NCBI GenBank assembly: GCA_047623825.1
Contig: JBLHOS010000026.1
Location: forward strand, 1-33,221
DNA length: 33,221 nucleotides
Reading direction: 5' to 3'
Source: JBLHOS01 sp047623825
Lineage (GTDB): Bacteria; Pseudomonadota; Alphaproteobacteria; Rhodobacterales; Rhodobacteraceae
A program made the position numbers and the translations under genes. Positions within the stretch are counted from its first letter, which is position 1, and every line of letters starts with the position of its first letter. Under the pieces are notes generated by a model, which did not search any database, was not told the DNA's origin, and saw only the letters and a list, made by a program, of their open reading frames with translations. Below are positions 7,720-16,507 of the stretch, one piece after another.

Positions 7720-8433
7720 TTAACTGATTGCCGCAGTTTGAGCCGCAACCAGCTCCGCCACGCCTTTTTCGGCCAATGTCATCAATTCATCGAACTGACT
7801 GCGAGAGAATGTCGCGCCTTCGGCGCTTGCTTGCATCTCAATCATCTGGCCTGCGCCAGTCATCACGAAATTGCCGTCAGTTCCTGCTTCGCTGTCTTCG
7901 GCGTAATCAAGGTCAAGCACAGCCTGGCCGGCATAGATCCCGCAAGAAACCGCCGCTACGTGATCTGTCAGTGGATCAGAGATGACATCACCAGCCTTCA
8001 TTAGTTTATTAACGGCAAGGCGCAGCGCGACCCATCCGCCGGTGATCGCCGCACAGCGTGTGCCACCATCAGCCTGAATGACATCGCAATCGATTGTAAT
8101 CTGACGCTCACCCAGTGCAACGCGGTCGATACCGGCCCGCAAAGACCGGCCAATCAGACGTTGAATTTCCTGGGTCCGGCCTGACTGTTTGCCAGTCGCC
8201 GCTTCGCGCCGCATCCGTGTATGGGTTGCGCGGGGCAACATGCCGTACTCTGCTGTGACCCAACCTAGGCCTGTGTTCTTCAAAAAGGGCGGAACACGCT
8301 CCTCCAAAGATGCAGTGCAAAGTACGTGCGTATCGCCACATTTGATCAGGCAAGAGCCTTCGGCATGGCGCGTCACATTGGTTTCTATCGAAATTGAGCG
8401 CATTACATCTAGGTTTCGACCTGAGGGGCGCAT
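7720..8433 (-). CDS. rph: Ribonuclease PH
   Basis: RNase PH is a phosphorolytic 3'-5' exoribonuclease that trims tRNA 3' ends and takes part in RNA turnover. Its 237 residues match the usual 238. Recognisable segments are MRPSGRNLDVMRSI at the start, SCLIKCGDTHVLCTASLEE, GWVTAEYGMLPRATHTR, RTQEIQRLIGRSLRA with the Arg residues that form the phosphate/RNA site, and QADGGTRCAAITGG. The ATG at 8433 has a GGAG ribosome site 7 nt upstream. It is the first gene of the rph-rdgB-hemW operon and is divergent from hrcA across a 118-nt gap. Confidence 0.97.
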   Translation of the reverse strand: MRPSGRNLDVMRSISIETNVTRHAEGSCLIKCGDTHVLCTASLEERVPPFLKNTGLGWVTAEYGMLPRATHTRMRREAATGKQSGRTQEIQRLIGRSLRAGIDRVALGERQITIDCDVIQADGGTRCAAITGGWVALRLAVNKLMKAGDVISDPLTDHVAAVSCGIYAGQAVLDLDYAEDSEAGTDGNFVMTGAGQMIEMQASAEGATFSRSQFDELMTLAEKGVAELVAAQTAAIS

Positions 8434-8460
8434 ACTTAATCTCCTAATGGTGGGTACGAG

Positions 8461-8490
8461 CAGATAGTCTGTCGTGCCCTAATAGTGCAA
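8461..8490 (-). promoter_or_regulatory. Candidate sigma-70 promoter for rph-rdgB-hemW
   Basis: On the minus strand, TTGCAC (8490-8485) and TATCTG (8466-8461) are 18 nt apart, 28 nt before the rph start codon. The match is moderate. The same 118-nt divergent gap holds a possible hrcA -35 (TTGACC, 8497-8502 on plus) but no clear -10 for it. No CIRCE inverted repeat is present here. Confidence 0.4.
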
Positions 8491-8551
8491 GCCCGATTGA
8501 CCGGACACGCAGGCCGCAGCCCAATACGTTAATCAATGGATAACGAAACAG

Positions 8552-9616
8552 ATGAGCGAACAACCGACAGTTTTGGCAGATCTCAATGAACGATCTCGTG
8601 AAGTGTTTAGGCGCGTTGTCGAGGGATATCTCGATACGGGTAGCCCAGTTGGGTCGCGCACCCTGACACGTACCCTAACCGAAAGTATTTCCGCGGCCAC
8701 GGTTCGCAATGTCATGCAAGACTTGGAGTTTTTAGGCCTTTTGGGTAGTCCCCACATGTCGGCTGGGCGTGTTCCGACGCAATTGGGGCTACGGATGTTT
8801 GTGGATGGTCTGCTGGAAGTTGGAGAGCTGTCCACAGAAGACCGTGATGCAATTGACGCGACGACAGACGACAATCAGGCCGACATCACCTCTATCCTCG
8901 ACCGCATCGGTTCAACATTGTCAGGTGTGACCCGTGGTGCCAGTCTGGTTTTGACCCCCAAGCGTGAGGCGCCGATTAAACATATCGAGTTCGTTTCGCT
9001 TTCGCCTAATCGTGTGCTTGTCGTTCTGGTGTTTGCAGACGGGCATGTCGAGAATCGCTTATTTTCGCCACCTTTGGGTCAAACGCCAAGCTCAATGCGG
9101 GAGGCCGCGAACTTCTTGAACGCGTTGGCCGAAGGTAAAACCGTTTCTGATTTAAAATCTTTGGTCTCAAGTGAGATGGTCAAACGAAGGCAAGAGATTG
9201 ATATTCTTACCCGCGCGCTGATAGAAAGTGGATCGGCAATTTGGGAGAACAAGGGTGCTCAGGACGAGAGGTTGATAGTTCGCGGACGATCCAATCTTTT
9301 GGCGGAAAGTTCGGAGGCAAATGAGCTGGAACGCATCAAGTCGCTGTTCGATGATCTCGAACGTAAGCGGGACATCGCCGAATTTCTTGATCTTACTGAA
9401 ACGGGTGACGGTGTCCGCATTTTTATTGGCTCAGAGAACAAATTATTTTCACTTTCGGGTTCCTCTCTGGTGGTGTCTCCATATATGAACGCTGACCGAA
9501 AGATTGTCGGAGCGGTCGGGGTAATTGGGCCAACTCGCCTAAATTATGGACGCATCGTTCCGATTGTAGATTACACCGCACAACTGGTTGGGAAGATGAT
9601 CTCTGACCGGGGATAA
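8552..9616 (+). CDS. hrcA: Heat-inducible transcription repressor HrcA
   Basis: HrcA represses chaperone genes by binding the CIRCE operator and is itself kept folded by GroEL. The 354 residues match the family. An N-terminal winged helix at about 10-80 includes EGYLDTGSPVGSRTL and ISAATVRNVMQDLEFLGLL, followed by the SAGRVPTQLGLRMFVDGLL hinge segment. The central GAF-like region and the C-terminal VSPYMNADRKIVGAVGVIGP and LNYGRIVPIVDYTA motifs are also present. It is 11 nt upstream of grpE, a classic hrcA-grpE pair. The ribosome site is weak (GGATAA at about 8538). No CIRCE is visible in any promoter region of this window, so its targets (for example groESL) are probably elsewhere. Confidence 0.96.
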   Translation: MSEQPTVLADLNERSREVFRRVVEGYLDTGSPVGSRTLTRTLTESISAATVRNVMQDLEFLGLLGSPHMSAGRVPTQLGLRMFVDGLLEVGELSTEDRDAIDATTDDNQADITSILDRIGSTLSGVTRGASLVLTPKREAPIKHIEFVSLSPNRVLVVLVFADGHVENRLFSPPLGQTPSSMREAANFLNALAEGKTVSDLKSLVSSEMVKRRQEIDILTRALIESGSAIWENKGAQDERLIVRGRSNLLAESSEANELERIKSLFDDLERKRDIAEFLDLTETGDGVRIFIGSENKLFSLSGSSLVVSPYMNADRKIVGAVGVIGPTRLNYGRIVPIVDYTAQLVGKMISDRG

Positions 9617-9627
9617 GAGGTTCAAGA

Positions 9628-10197
9628 ATGGCTGACACAAGGGAAGACCCGTTTCTGGATGATCCAGAATCCGTAGAAGCAGAAATCGAAGCGATCTTCG
9701 AGGATGAGGAGGATATGGATCCTCTGATTCTAGAAGCTGATGCTTTGCGGGTTGAGCGTGATGAGCTCAAAGACCGCTTGCTGCGTACGCTCGCGGAATC
9801 AGAAAACGTTCGCAAACGGGCTGAGCGCGACCGTCGTGAGGGCGAGCAATATGGCGGCTCGAAGCTGGCGCGAGATCTGCTGCCAATTTACGATAACCTC
9901 AAGCGTGGCTTAGATGCCGCCGGTGATGATGAACGCGCCGCAGCGGGCGCAGTCATCCAAGGTGTTGAGTTGACCCTGCGTGAGTTGCTGCACGTCTTTA
10001 GCAAGCACGGCGTGTCACTTATCGCGCCTGAGGCCGGCGAAAGATTTGACCCGCAGATGCATCAAGCAATGTTTGAGGCGCCAGTCCCAGACACCACGGC
10101 TGGGGACATCATTCAAGTGATGACGGAGGGCTTTTTGTTGCACGATCGATTACTGCGGCCCGCACAGGTGGGCGTTTCTTCAACACCCTCAAAGTAG
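9628..10197 (+). CDS. grpE: Nucleotide exchange factor GrpE
   Basis: GrpE opens the DnaK nucleotide cleft to release ADP and completes the DnaK-DnaJ chaperone cycle. The 189 residues have an acidic N-terminus (about 1-40) and a long dimerising helix (about 40-80) with AESENVRKRAERDRREGEQY. The four-helix region contains LARDLLPIYDNLKRGLDAAG, and the C-terminal beta domain contains GERFDPQMHQAMFEAP and VMTEGFLLHDRLLRPAQVGV. The ATG follows an AGAGG ribosome site, 11 nt after hrcA, so co-transcription is likely. Its partners dnaK and dnaJ are about 6 kb away on the other strand, separated by mutS and maeB. It converges on mutS with a 5-nt gap. Confidence 0.97.
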   Translation: MADTREDPFLDDPESVEAEIEAIFEDEEDMDPLILEADALRVERDELKDRLLRTLAESENVRKRAERDRREGEQYGGSKLARDLLPIYDNLKRGLDAAGDDERAAAGAVIQGVELTLRELLHVFSKHGVSLIAPEAGERFDPQMHQAMFEAPVPDTTAGDIIQVMTEGFLLHDRLLRPAQVGVSSTPSK

Positions 10198-10202
10198 CGC
10201 AG

Positions 10203-12854
10203 TCAATCTTCTGACAAACGCTTCAATTCATAGATGATATCTAAGGCATCCCGGGGCGTTAGCGTGTCGGGATGAACTTCTGCCAAGCGCGCCTCAACGC
10301 TTGAGGGCCCTTTTGTCGAAATTGGCGCATGGAACGCGGGCGTTGCGGCAAAGAGTGGTAGATCATCCACAAGCGTTTTGTGCTTAGTGCCGCCCTCGCG
10401 TTCACCCTTTTCGAGGGCCTCCAAAACCATTTGCGCTCGACCAATCACCGCCGCAGGTAAACCCGCAAGTTTCGCGACCTGAACGCCGTATGATCGATCA
10501 GCTGCACCCGGTCTGACCTCATGCAAAAAGATTACTTCACCGTTCCATTCCTTGACTGAAACAGTGGCGTTCTCAACGCCATCCATTTTTGAAGAAAGAA
10601 CCGTCATCTCATGATAGTGCGTCGCAAAAAGCGCGCGGCACCGATTTACGTCGTGCAAATGCTCCATCGTAGCCCAAGCGATCGATAATCCATCATAAGT
10701 AGACGTGCCCCGCCCAATTTCGTCCAAAATCACTAGAGCGCGTTCATCGGCTTGATTCAAGATCGCAGCGGTCTCAACCATTTCGACCATGAACGTTGAC
10801 CGGCCACGTGCCAAATCATCAGATGCACCCACCCGGCTAAAGACCTGCGAGACCATTCCGATATGGGCCGCACGCGCTGGTACAAAGCTTCCCATATGGG
10901 CCAAGATCGCAATCAACGCATTTTGACGAAGGAATGTTGATTTACCGGCCATATTCGGCCCGGTCAAAAGAGTGATAGCGGCACCCCCTAATTCAGCCGT
11001 CAGTTGGCAATCATTGGCCACAAACGGCGATCCGGCCTTATTTAGAGCCGATTCTACGATGGGGTGACGCCCAGCCTCAATTTTAAAAACGCGACTCTGA
11101 TCGACTATGGGCCGCGCCCAGCTCTCTGATGTCGCCAGGCTGGCCATTGCAAATATTAAGTCGAGCGTCGCGAGCGATCGCGCCAGATCGCTCAACCCCT
11201 CATACTGTGCCAATATGTCGTTACGAAGGGCCACAAAAACGGCCTTCTCCAACTCCATCGCAACATCTCTGGCGTTCAGGATCTTGGTTTCAATCTCTGA
11301 AAGCTCGACTGTGGTGAACCGGACCGAATTGGCCGTGGTTTGGCGATGAATAAAGGCCTCAGATAACGGTGCTGACAGCATTCTTGTGGCATGCGTGGCC
11401 GTCGTTTCAATGAAATATCCAAGAACATTGTTGTGCCTGATCTTTAGCGACGGAATTCCAGAAGCCTTGGCGTATTCAGACTGCAGCCGGCCGACTACAC
11501 CACGCCCTTCGTCCCGAAGAATTCGGACCTCATCCAGCTCTTGCGAATAACCATCGGCGACAAATCCCCCATCCCGCAGCAACAACGGAAGATCGTTCGC
11601 TAAAGCCATTAAAAGCGTCTCTAATAAGGGCTTTTGATCTAATAACTGACCTGTCGACGAGGCAAGCTCGCTTGGCAAACCCTCAGGGACTAACTGAAAA
11701 TGTCGGTCTATCTCAACCGCAGCGACTAGCGCGCTGCGAACAACACCCAAATCCCGCGGGCCGCCGCGATCAAGCGCCAGACGCGATAGTGCTCGCTCGA
11801 GATCAGGAGCGCGACGAAGGGACTCTCGCGTCGTTTTGGCTAGGTTGTCTTTTGAAATTGCAAAACTGATTGCATCAAGGCGCGTTGTGATCAAATTGTG
11901 GTCACAAGAGGGGCTAGACAAACGCCGCTCTAACAAGCGACCGCCGGCGGCAGTCACGGTTCGATCAATATTCGCCAAAAGACTGCCCGCACGGCCACCT
12001 GAAAGGCTTTGCGTCAGTTCTAGGTTCCTGCGTGTCGCAGCATCGATTTGAACGGCCTTTGAGCTTACCTCATGAACTGGTGACCGAAGAAGCGGAATGT
12101 TCCCCTTCTGGGTAACGGCCAGATAATCGACAATGGCGCCCATGGCGGACAGCTCAGCGCGAGCAAAAGAGCCGAATGCCTCAAGTGTTTTAACCTTGAA
12201 AAGACCCTGAATCCGGATCTCGGCCGACTGACTATCAAAGCTACCTGACGACAAGAACGTTGGGGCTGCATCCAACTCCTCAATGATCGAAATAACGCTG
12301 GCGTCCGTGCCGTCTGGGACTAGGACCTCACGAGGGGCCAACCTTGCCAATTCTGGGGCCAGACGGACCATTGGGCACTCGGTTACGTGAAAGGCGCCTG
12401 TGGAAATATCAACCCAAGCCAAGGCACCGATGCCGCGCACTTCACAAAACGCAGCCAGATAATTGTGGCGGCGTGCGTCCAAAAGGCTGTCTTCAGTTAG
12501 GGTTCCGGGCGTTACCAATCGGACGACCGCACGTTTGACCACGGATTTTGCGCCTCGTTTTTTGGCTTCGGCAGGGGTTTCCATCTGTTCACAGACGGCC
12601 ACGCGAAACCCTTTCCGGATAAGTGTTAAAAGATACCCTTCGGCGGCGTGATGTGGCACGCCACACATCGGTATTGCTCCACCCTCGTGTTTTCCACGTT
12701 TGGTTAACGCAATGTCGAGCGCCTCGGATGCAGCAACTGCATCGTCAAAGAACATTTCGTAGAAATCGCCCATCCGGTAGAATAGCAACGCATCGCGATG
12801 CTCTGCCTTAATCTCTAGATATTGCGCCATCATTGGTGTGACTTGCGCGTTCAT
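10203..12854 (-). CDS. mutS: DNA mismatch repair protein MutS
   Basis: MutS recognises base mismatches and small loops and starts methyl- or nick-directed repair with MutL. The 883 residues are full length. The N-terminal mismatch-binding domain carries the FYEMF motif (Phe31-x-Glu33), which stacks on the mismatch, and the connector and core/clamp domains follow. The C-terminal ABC-type ATPase has Walker A GPNMAGKS at 632-639, then STFMVEMVETAAIL, the Walker B segment ALVILDEIGRGTSTYDG, and the ATHYHEM switch. The start MNAQVTPMMAQYLEIK places the mismatch domain at its normal position. It is divergent from maeB across 131 nt and convergent with grpE. No partner mutL is in the window. Confidence 0.97.
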   Translation of the reverse strand: MNAQVTPMMAQYLEIKAEHRDALLFYRMGDFYEMFFDDAVAASEALDIALTKRGKHEGGAIPMCGVPHHAAEGYLLTLIRKGFRVAVCEQMETPAEAKKRGAKSVVKRAVVRLVTPGTLTEDSLLDARRHNYLAAFCEVRGIGALAWVDISTGAFHVTECPMVRLAPELARLAPREVLVPDGTDASVISIIEELDAAPTFLSSGSFDSQSAEIRIQGLFKVKTLEAFGSFARAELSAMGAIVDYLAVTQKGNIPLLRSPVHEVSSKAVQIDAATRRNLELTQSLSGGRAGSLLANIDRTVTAAGGRLLERRLSSPSCDHNLITTRLDAISFAISKDNLAKTTRESLRRAPDLERALSRLALDRGGPRDLGVVRSALVAAVEIDRHFQLVPEGLPSELASSTGQLLDQKPLLETLLMALANDLPLLLRDGGFVADGYSQELDEVRILRDEGRGVVGRLQSEYAKASGIPSLKIRHNNVLGYFIETTATHATRMLSAPLSEAFIHRQTTANSVRFTTVELSEIETKILNARDVAMELEKAVFVALRNDILAQYEGLSDLARSLATLDLIFAMASLATSESWARPIVDQSRVFKIEAGRHPIVESALNKAGSPFVANDCQLTAELGGAAITLLTGPNMAGKSTFLRQNALIAILAHMGSFVPARAAHIGMVSQVFSRVGASDDLARGRSTFMVEMVETAAILNQADERALVILDEIGRGTSTYDGLSIAWATMEHLHDVNRCRALFATHYHEMTVLSSKMDGVENATVSVKEWNGEVIFLHEVRPGAADRSYGVQVAKLAGLPAAVIGRAQMVLEALEKGEREGGTKHKTLVDDLPLFAATPAFHAPISTKGPSSVEARLAEVHPDTLTPRDALDIIYELKRLSED

Positions 12855-12927
12855 TTGAGCCCCCGGGTGTTCATTTGCCTAGGTTACAAACAGGACTCGC
12901 CCGAGGAAAGCGCGAATGAACGTTGAG

Positions 12928-12956
12928 TTGTGATGATGATGACAGATAGCTATTAG
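12928..12956 (+). promoter_or_regulatory. Candidate sigma-70 promoter for maeB
   Basis: TTGTGA (12928-12933) and TATTAG (12951-12956) are separated by 17 nt, which would start transcription near 12963, about 23 nt before the maeB ATG. An AGGAG ribosome site at 12971-12975 lies inside that short leader. The elements are moderate matches only. Confidence 0.4.
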
Positions 12957-12985
12957 TTGTGCATTGGGTGAGGAGATCCGGACGC

Positions 12986-15247
12986 ATGAACAATAATACC
13001 AAAGTCACTCGTGAAGAGGCGCTCGCCTACCATATGGAGCCAAGACCGGGAAAGATCGACATCCAGGCCTCGACCTCGATGATGACGCAACGTGACCTAA
13101 GCCTTGCTTATTCTCCAGGCGTTGCAGTGCCAGTTCTGGAGATCGCGGCCAATCCGGAAGCAGCCTATGATTACACATCGAAGGGCAACATGGTTGCCGT
13201 GATTACCAATGGGACCGCAATCCTTGGACTAGGCAATCTGGGTGCGTTGGCGGCCAAGCCAGTGATGGAGGGCAAGGCAGTTCTGTTTAAACGGTTTGCT
13301 GACATCAATTCGATCGATATTGAGCTGGATACGGAAGACCCCGAAGAGTTTATCAACGCGGTTCGTCTGATGGGCCCCAGTTTTGGTGGCATCAACCTCG
13401 AAGATATTAAGGCGCCGGAATGCTTCATTATTGAGCAGCGCCTGAAAGAGGTTATGGACATACCCGTTTTTCATGATGACCAGCATGGAACGGCCGTAAT
13501 TTGCGCCGCGGGTCTAATCAACGCATTGCATTTGACCGGTAAGAAAATCGAAGAAGTTCGGATCGTTCTTAATGGGGCGGGTGCTGCTGGCATCGCCTGT
13601 ATCGAGCTGTTGAAAGCGATGGGTGCCAAGCACGACAATTGTATCGCGTGTGACACCAAAGGCGTCATCTATCAGGGTCGGGTTGAGGGCATGAACCAGT
13701 GGAAATCGGCACATGCCGCCAAAACTGATGCGCGAAGCCTGCAGGATGCCATGAAAGACGCCGACGTCTTTTTGGGCGTTTCAGCAAAAGGTGCTGTAAC
13801 TGCTGAAATGTTGATCAGCATGGCACCGGACCCTGTCATTTTTGCGATGGCCAACCCGGATCCAGAGATTACACCAGAAGAAGCTCATCAAGTTCGTGCC
13901 GATGCGATTGTCGCTACAGGGCGATCTGATTATCCCAACCAAGTAAACAACGTACTAGGCTTTCCCTATCTTTTCCGTGGTGCCCTCGACATCCACGCGC
14001 GTGCCATCAACGACGAAATGAAAATCGCTTGCGCGGAGGCCTTGGCGGCACTTGCCCGTGAAGATGTACCGGACGAAGTTGCAATGGCATATGGGCGCAA
14101 GCTTAGCTTTGGGCGCGACTATATTATACCAACGCCGTTCGACCCGCGGCTGATCCACATAATTCCGCCGGCCGTTGCGCGTGCAGGAATGGACACTGGC
14201 GTCGCTCGTCGCCCAATCATTGATTTGGATGCGTATGCCGAAAGCCTAAAGGCGCGTATGGATCCCACTGCCTCAATCCTTCGCGGCATTTATGCGCGGG
14301 CCAAAAACGCACAGGCTCGGATGATATTTGCCGAGGGCGATGATGAGCGGGTGCTGCGGGCTGCGGTCAATTACCAACGTAATGGTCTGGGCAAAGCGAT
14401 TGTTGTTGGGCGCGAGGCCGAAGTTCGTGAAAAGCTGGACGCGGCTGGAATGGGTGAGGCTTATCAAGATCTTGAAGTGGTGAACGCCGCCAATACCCCA
14501 CATCTAGAAGTGTATAAGTCGTTTCTCTATAGTCGCCTGCAGCGTAAAGGGTTTGACCGGCAGGACATTCATCGGCTTGCGGCACGTGATCGTCACGTTT
14601 TTTCGGCTCTTATGCTGCAACACGGTCATGGGGATGGGCTAGTTACTGGGGCTACCCGCAAATCGGCCCATGTTTTGGACCTGATCGGACACGTCTTTGA
14701 CGCCAGTGCGATCGATGGCGCCGTTGGTGTGACAGCGGTGCTGCACAAAGGACGCTTCGTTCTGATCACCGATACGCTGGTCCATGAATGGCCCGACGCT
14801 GAAGATCTGGCAAATATCGCGCAGCGGGGTGCTGATGTTGCGCGTGGACTTGGAGTTGAGCCGCGGGTTGCTTTTGTCAGTTTTTCGACCTTTGGCTACC
14901 CCGTTTCTGAACGGGCAGAGAAAATGCACCGTGCGCCTGCGGTTTTGGACAAACGCGGTGTCGATTTTGAATATGAGGGTGAAATGACGGTGGATGTCGC
15001 GATGAATCGGGACGTTATGGCGCAATACCCTTTTAGTCGTCTGACTGGGCCCGCGAACGTGCTGGTTGTTCCGGCGCGTCACTCCGCCTCAATCTCTGTT
15101 AAACTGATGCAAGAAATGGCCGGCGCAACCGTGATCGGCCCGATTTTAATCGGCCTCGACCGGCCGGTTCAAATCTGTTCAACGGTATCTACAGCGAATG
15201 ATATTTTGAACATGGCCGTCATGTCGGCCTGCGAAATCGGCCGCTAG
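12986..15247 (+). CDS. maeB: NADP-dependent malic enzyme with C-terminal phosphotransacetylase-like domain
   Basis: Malic enzyme converts malate and NADP+ to pyruvate, CO2 and NADPH, feeding acetyl-CoA synthesis and NADPH supply during growth on organic acids. From the ATG at 12986 it has 753 residues, the normal size of the fused MaeB type. The malic domain holds QRDLSLAYSPGVAVP and FHDDQHGTA at 162-170; the NAD(P)-binding loop is GAGAAGIA at 197-204. From about residue 430 to the end (RMIFAEGDDERVLRAA onward) it resembles the phosphate acetyltransferase family; in MaeB this part is regulatory (acetyl-CoA response) rather than catalytic. A GTG at 12959 would add nine residues, but the AGGAG at 12971-12975 supports the ATG. 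Confidence 0.96.
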   Translation: MNNNTKVTREEALAYHMEPRPGKIDIQASTSMMTQRDLSLAYSPGVAVPVLEIAANPEAAYDYTSKGNMVAVITNGTAILGLGNLGALAAKPVMEGKAVLFKRFADINSIDIELDTEDPEEFINAVRLMGPSFGGINLEDIKAPECFIIEQRLKEVMDIPVFHDDQHGTAVICAAGLINALHLTGKKIEEVRIVLNGAGAAGIACIELLKAMGAKHDNCIACDTKGVIYQGRVEGMNQWKSAHAAKTDARSLQDAMKDADVFLGVSAKGAVTAEMLISMAPDPVIFAMANPDPEITPEEAHQVRADAIVATGRSDYPNQVNNVLGFPYLFRGALDIHARAINDEMKIACAEALAALAREDVPDEVAMAYGRKLSFGRDYIIPTPFDPRLIHIIPPAVARAGMDTGVARRPIIDLDAYAESLKARMDPTASILRGIYARAKNAQARMIFAEGDDERVLRAAVNYQRNGLGKAIVVGREAEVREKLDAAGMGEAYQDLEVVNAANTPHLEVYKSFLYSRLQRKGFDRQDIHRLAARDRHVFSALMLQHGHGDGLVTGATRKSAHVLDLIGHVFDASAIDGAVGVTAVLHKGRFVLITDTLVHEWPDAEDLANIAQRGADVARGLGVEPRVAFVSFSTFGYPVSERAEKMHRAPAVLDKRGVDFEYEGEMTVDVAMNRDVMAQYPFSRLTGPANVLVVPARHSASISVKLMQEMAGATVIGPILIGLDRPVQICSTVSTANDILNMAVMSACEIGR

Positions 15248-15253
15248 GAATTG

Positions 15254-15280
15254 TGTGGCATCGGATTTACCGATGCCACA
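15254..15280. terminator. Hairpin terminator between convergent maeB and dnaJ
   Basis: TGTGGCATCGG at 15254-15264 pairs perfectly with CCGATGCCACA at 15270-15280, an 11-bp stem with a 5-nt loop. It lies 6 nt after the maeB stop and just before the dnaJ stop on the other strand, so it can serve both. The T-tracts on either side are poor, so termination may be partial or need Rho; the hairpin may also protect the mRNA 3' ends. Confidence 0.75.
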
Positions 15281-15282
15281 AC

Positions 15283-16431
15283 TTATCCCTTCATCTCATC
15301 CCAGAATGCCTTAACTTTGTCGAAAAAGCCGCTGGCGTTGGGATTGTTTGAGGTTGCACATGATGCCTCAAACTCTTTGAGAAGCTCTTTTTGTTTCGAT
15401 GTCAGTTTGACCGGGGTCTCAATAGCCAGCTCAATATACATATCGCCCGAACTGCCACCTCGAAGTGCTGGCATGCCCTTATTTCTAAGCCGCATTTGAC
15501 GTCCTGATTGGCTGCCGTCCGGTACTTTTACACGAGACCGACCCCCATCGATTGTTGGAACTTCAATCTCACCGCCCAATGCAGCCGAGACCATTGAAAC
15601 TGGAACACGACAGAACAAATCGATACCGTCCCGCTGGAACAAAGGATGATCGGCAACTTCGATAAAGATGTAGAGGTCACCGGCTGGCCCGCCACGCAAG
15701 CCCGCTTCGCCTTCACCAGTCAGTCTGATCCGCGTACCCGTCTCAACCCCGGCAGGAATATTGACAGAAAGCTTCTTTTCTTTTTGCTCACGACCGGCCC
15801 CGCCACAGGCACGGCATGGATTTTTGATGATCTGACCAATTCCCGAACAAGTAGGGCAGGTCCGCTCAACCGTGAAAAAGCCCTGCTGCGCGCGGACTTT
15901 TCCCATGCCGGAACAGGTTGGACAGGTCACTGGTTCCGCGCCACTTTCCGCACCTGAGCCGCTGCAATTTGTGCAGGCAACCGAAGTTGGGACAGTTATG
16001 GATTTTTGCAGGCCTGAATAGGCGTCCTCAAGATTGATCCCAAGATTGTATCGCAGGTCTGAACCGCGAGAGGCGCGCTGACGACCGCCACCGCGTTGAC
16101 CCCCCATAAAATCACCGAACAAATCTTCGAAAACGTCAGAAAAGGCCGAGGCGAAATCACCTTGACCGGCCTGTCCACCACTGCGGGGGGGGCCACCCAT
16201 GCTGCCATCGAACGCCGCATGACCATATCGATCATATGCGGCCTTTTTGTTCGCGTCCTTCAGTATCTCGTAGGCTTCATTTGCCTCTTTGAACTGCGAC
16301 TCGGCATCGGGTTTGTCGGAATTCCGATCAGGGTGGAGTTCCTTGGCTTTTTGCCGATAGGCCTTCTTGATCTCATCGTCCGATGCGCCATTTGAAACAC
16401 CGAGAATGTTGTAGAAATCGCGTTTTGCCAT
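15283..16431 (-). CDS. dnaJ: Chaperone protein DnaJ (type I Hsp40)
   Basis: DnaJ delivers unfolded clients to DnaK and stimulates its ATPase. The 382 residues have all type I parts. The J domain (1-70) has HPD at 33-35, and a Gly/Phe-rich linker spans about 75-122. Four CxxCxGxG zinc-finger repeats lie near 153-160, 170-177, 192-199 and 206-213. C-terminal substrate-binding domains follow (VPAGVETGTRIRL-like segment, GDLYIFIEVADHPLFQRDG). A strong AGGAGG ribosome site lies 11 nt before the ATG at 16431. It is 76 nt downstream of dnaK with an intercistronic hairpin between them. Confidence 0.98.
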   Translation of the reverse strand: MAKRDFYNILGVSNGASDDEIKKAYRQKAKELHPDRNSDKPDAESQFKEANEAYEILKDANKKAAYDRYGHAAFDGSMGGPPRSGGQAGQGDFASAFSDVFEDLFGDFMGGQRGGGRQRASRGSDLRYNLGINLEDAYSGLQKSITVPTSVACTNCSGSGAESGAEPVTCPTCSGMGKVRAQQGFFTVERTCPTCSGIGQIIKNPCRACGGAGREQKEKKLSVNIPAGVETGTRIRLTGEGEAGLRGGPAGDLYIFIEVADHPLFQRDGIDLFCRVPVSMVSAALGGEIEVPTIDGGRSRVKVPDGSQSGRQMRLRNKGMPALRGGSSGDMYIELAIETPVKLTSKQKELLKEFEASCATSNNPNASGFFDKVKAFWDEMKG

Positions 16432-16456
16432 CTTTTTGATGTCCTCCTGAAACGCA

Positions 16457-16488
16457 ACGACCGGCCAAGGTTCCCCTCAACCGGTCGT
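16457..16488 (-). other. Intercistronic hairpin between dnaK and dnaJ
   Basis: ACGACCGG (16457-16464) and CCGGTCGT (16481-16488) can form an 8-bp stem with a 16-nt loop in the dnaK-dnaJ mRNA. No T-run follows on the minus strand; the dnaJ ribosome site comes next. It could be a partial terminator, an RNA-stability element that keeps dnaK product above dnaJ, or a processing site. Confidence 0.45.
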
Positions 16489-16507
16489 GCGGGGTCAGTT
16501 CACGAAG

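Noticed and set aside
8434..8551. CIRCE operator searched for between rph and hrcA
   Set aside because: No TTAGCACTC or GAGTGCTAA arm, even with mismatches, was found here or before dnaK and grpE.
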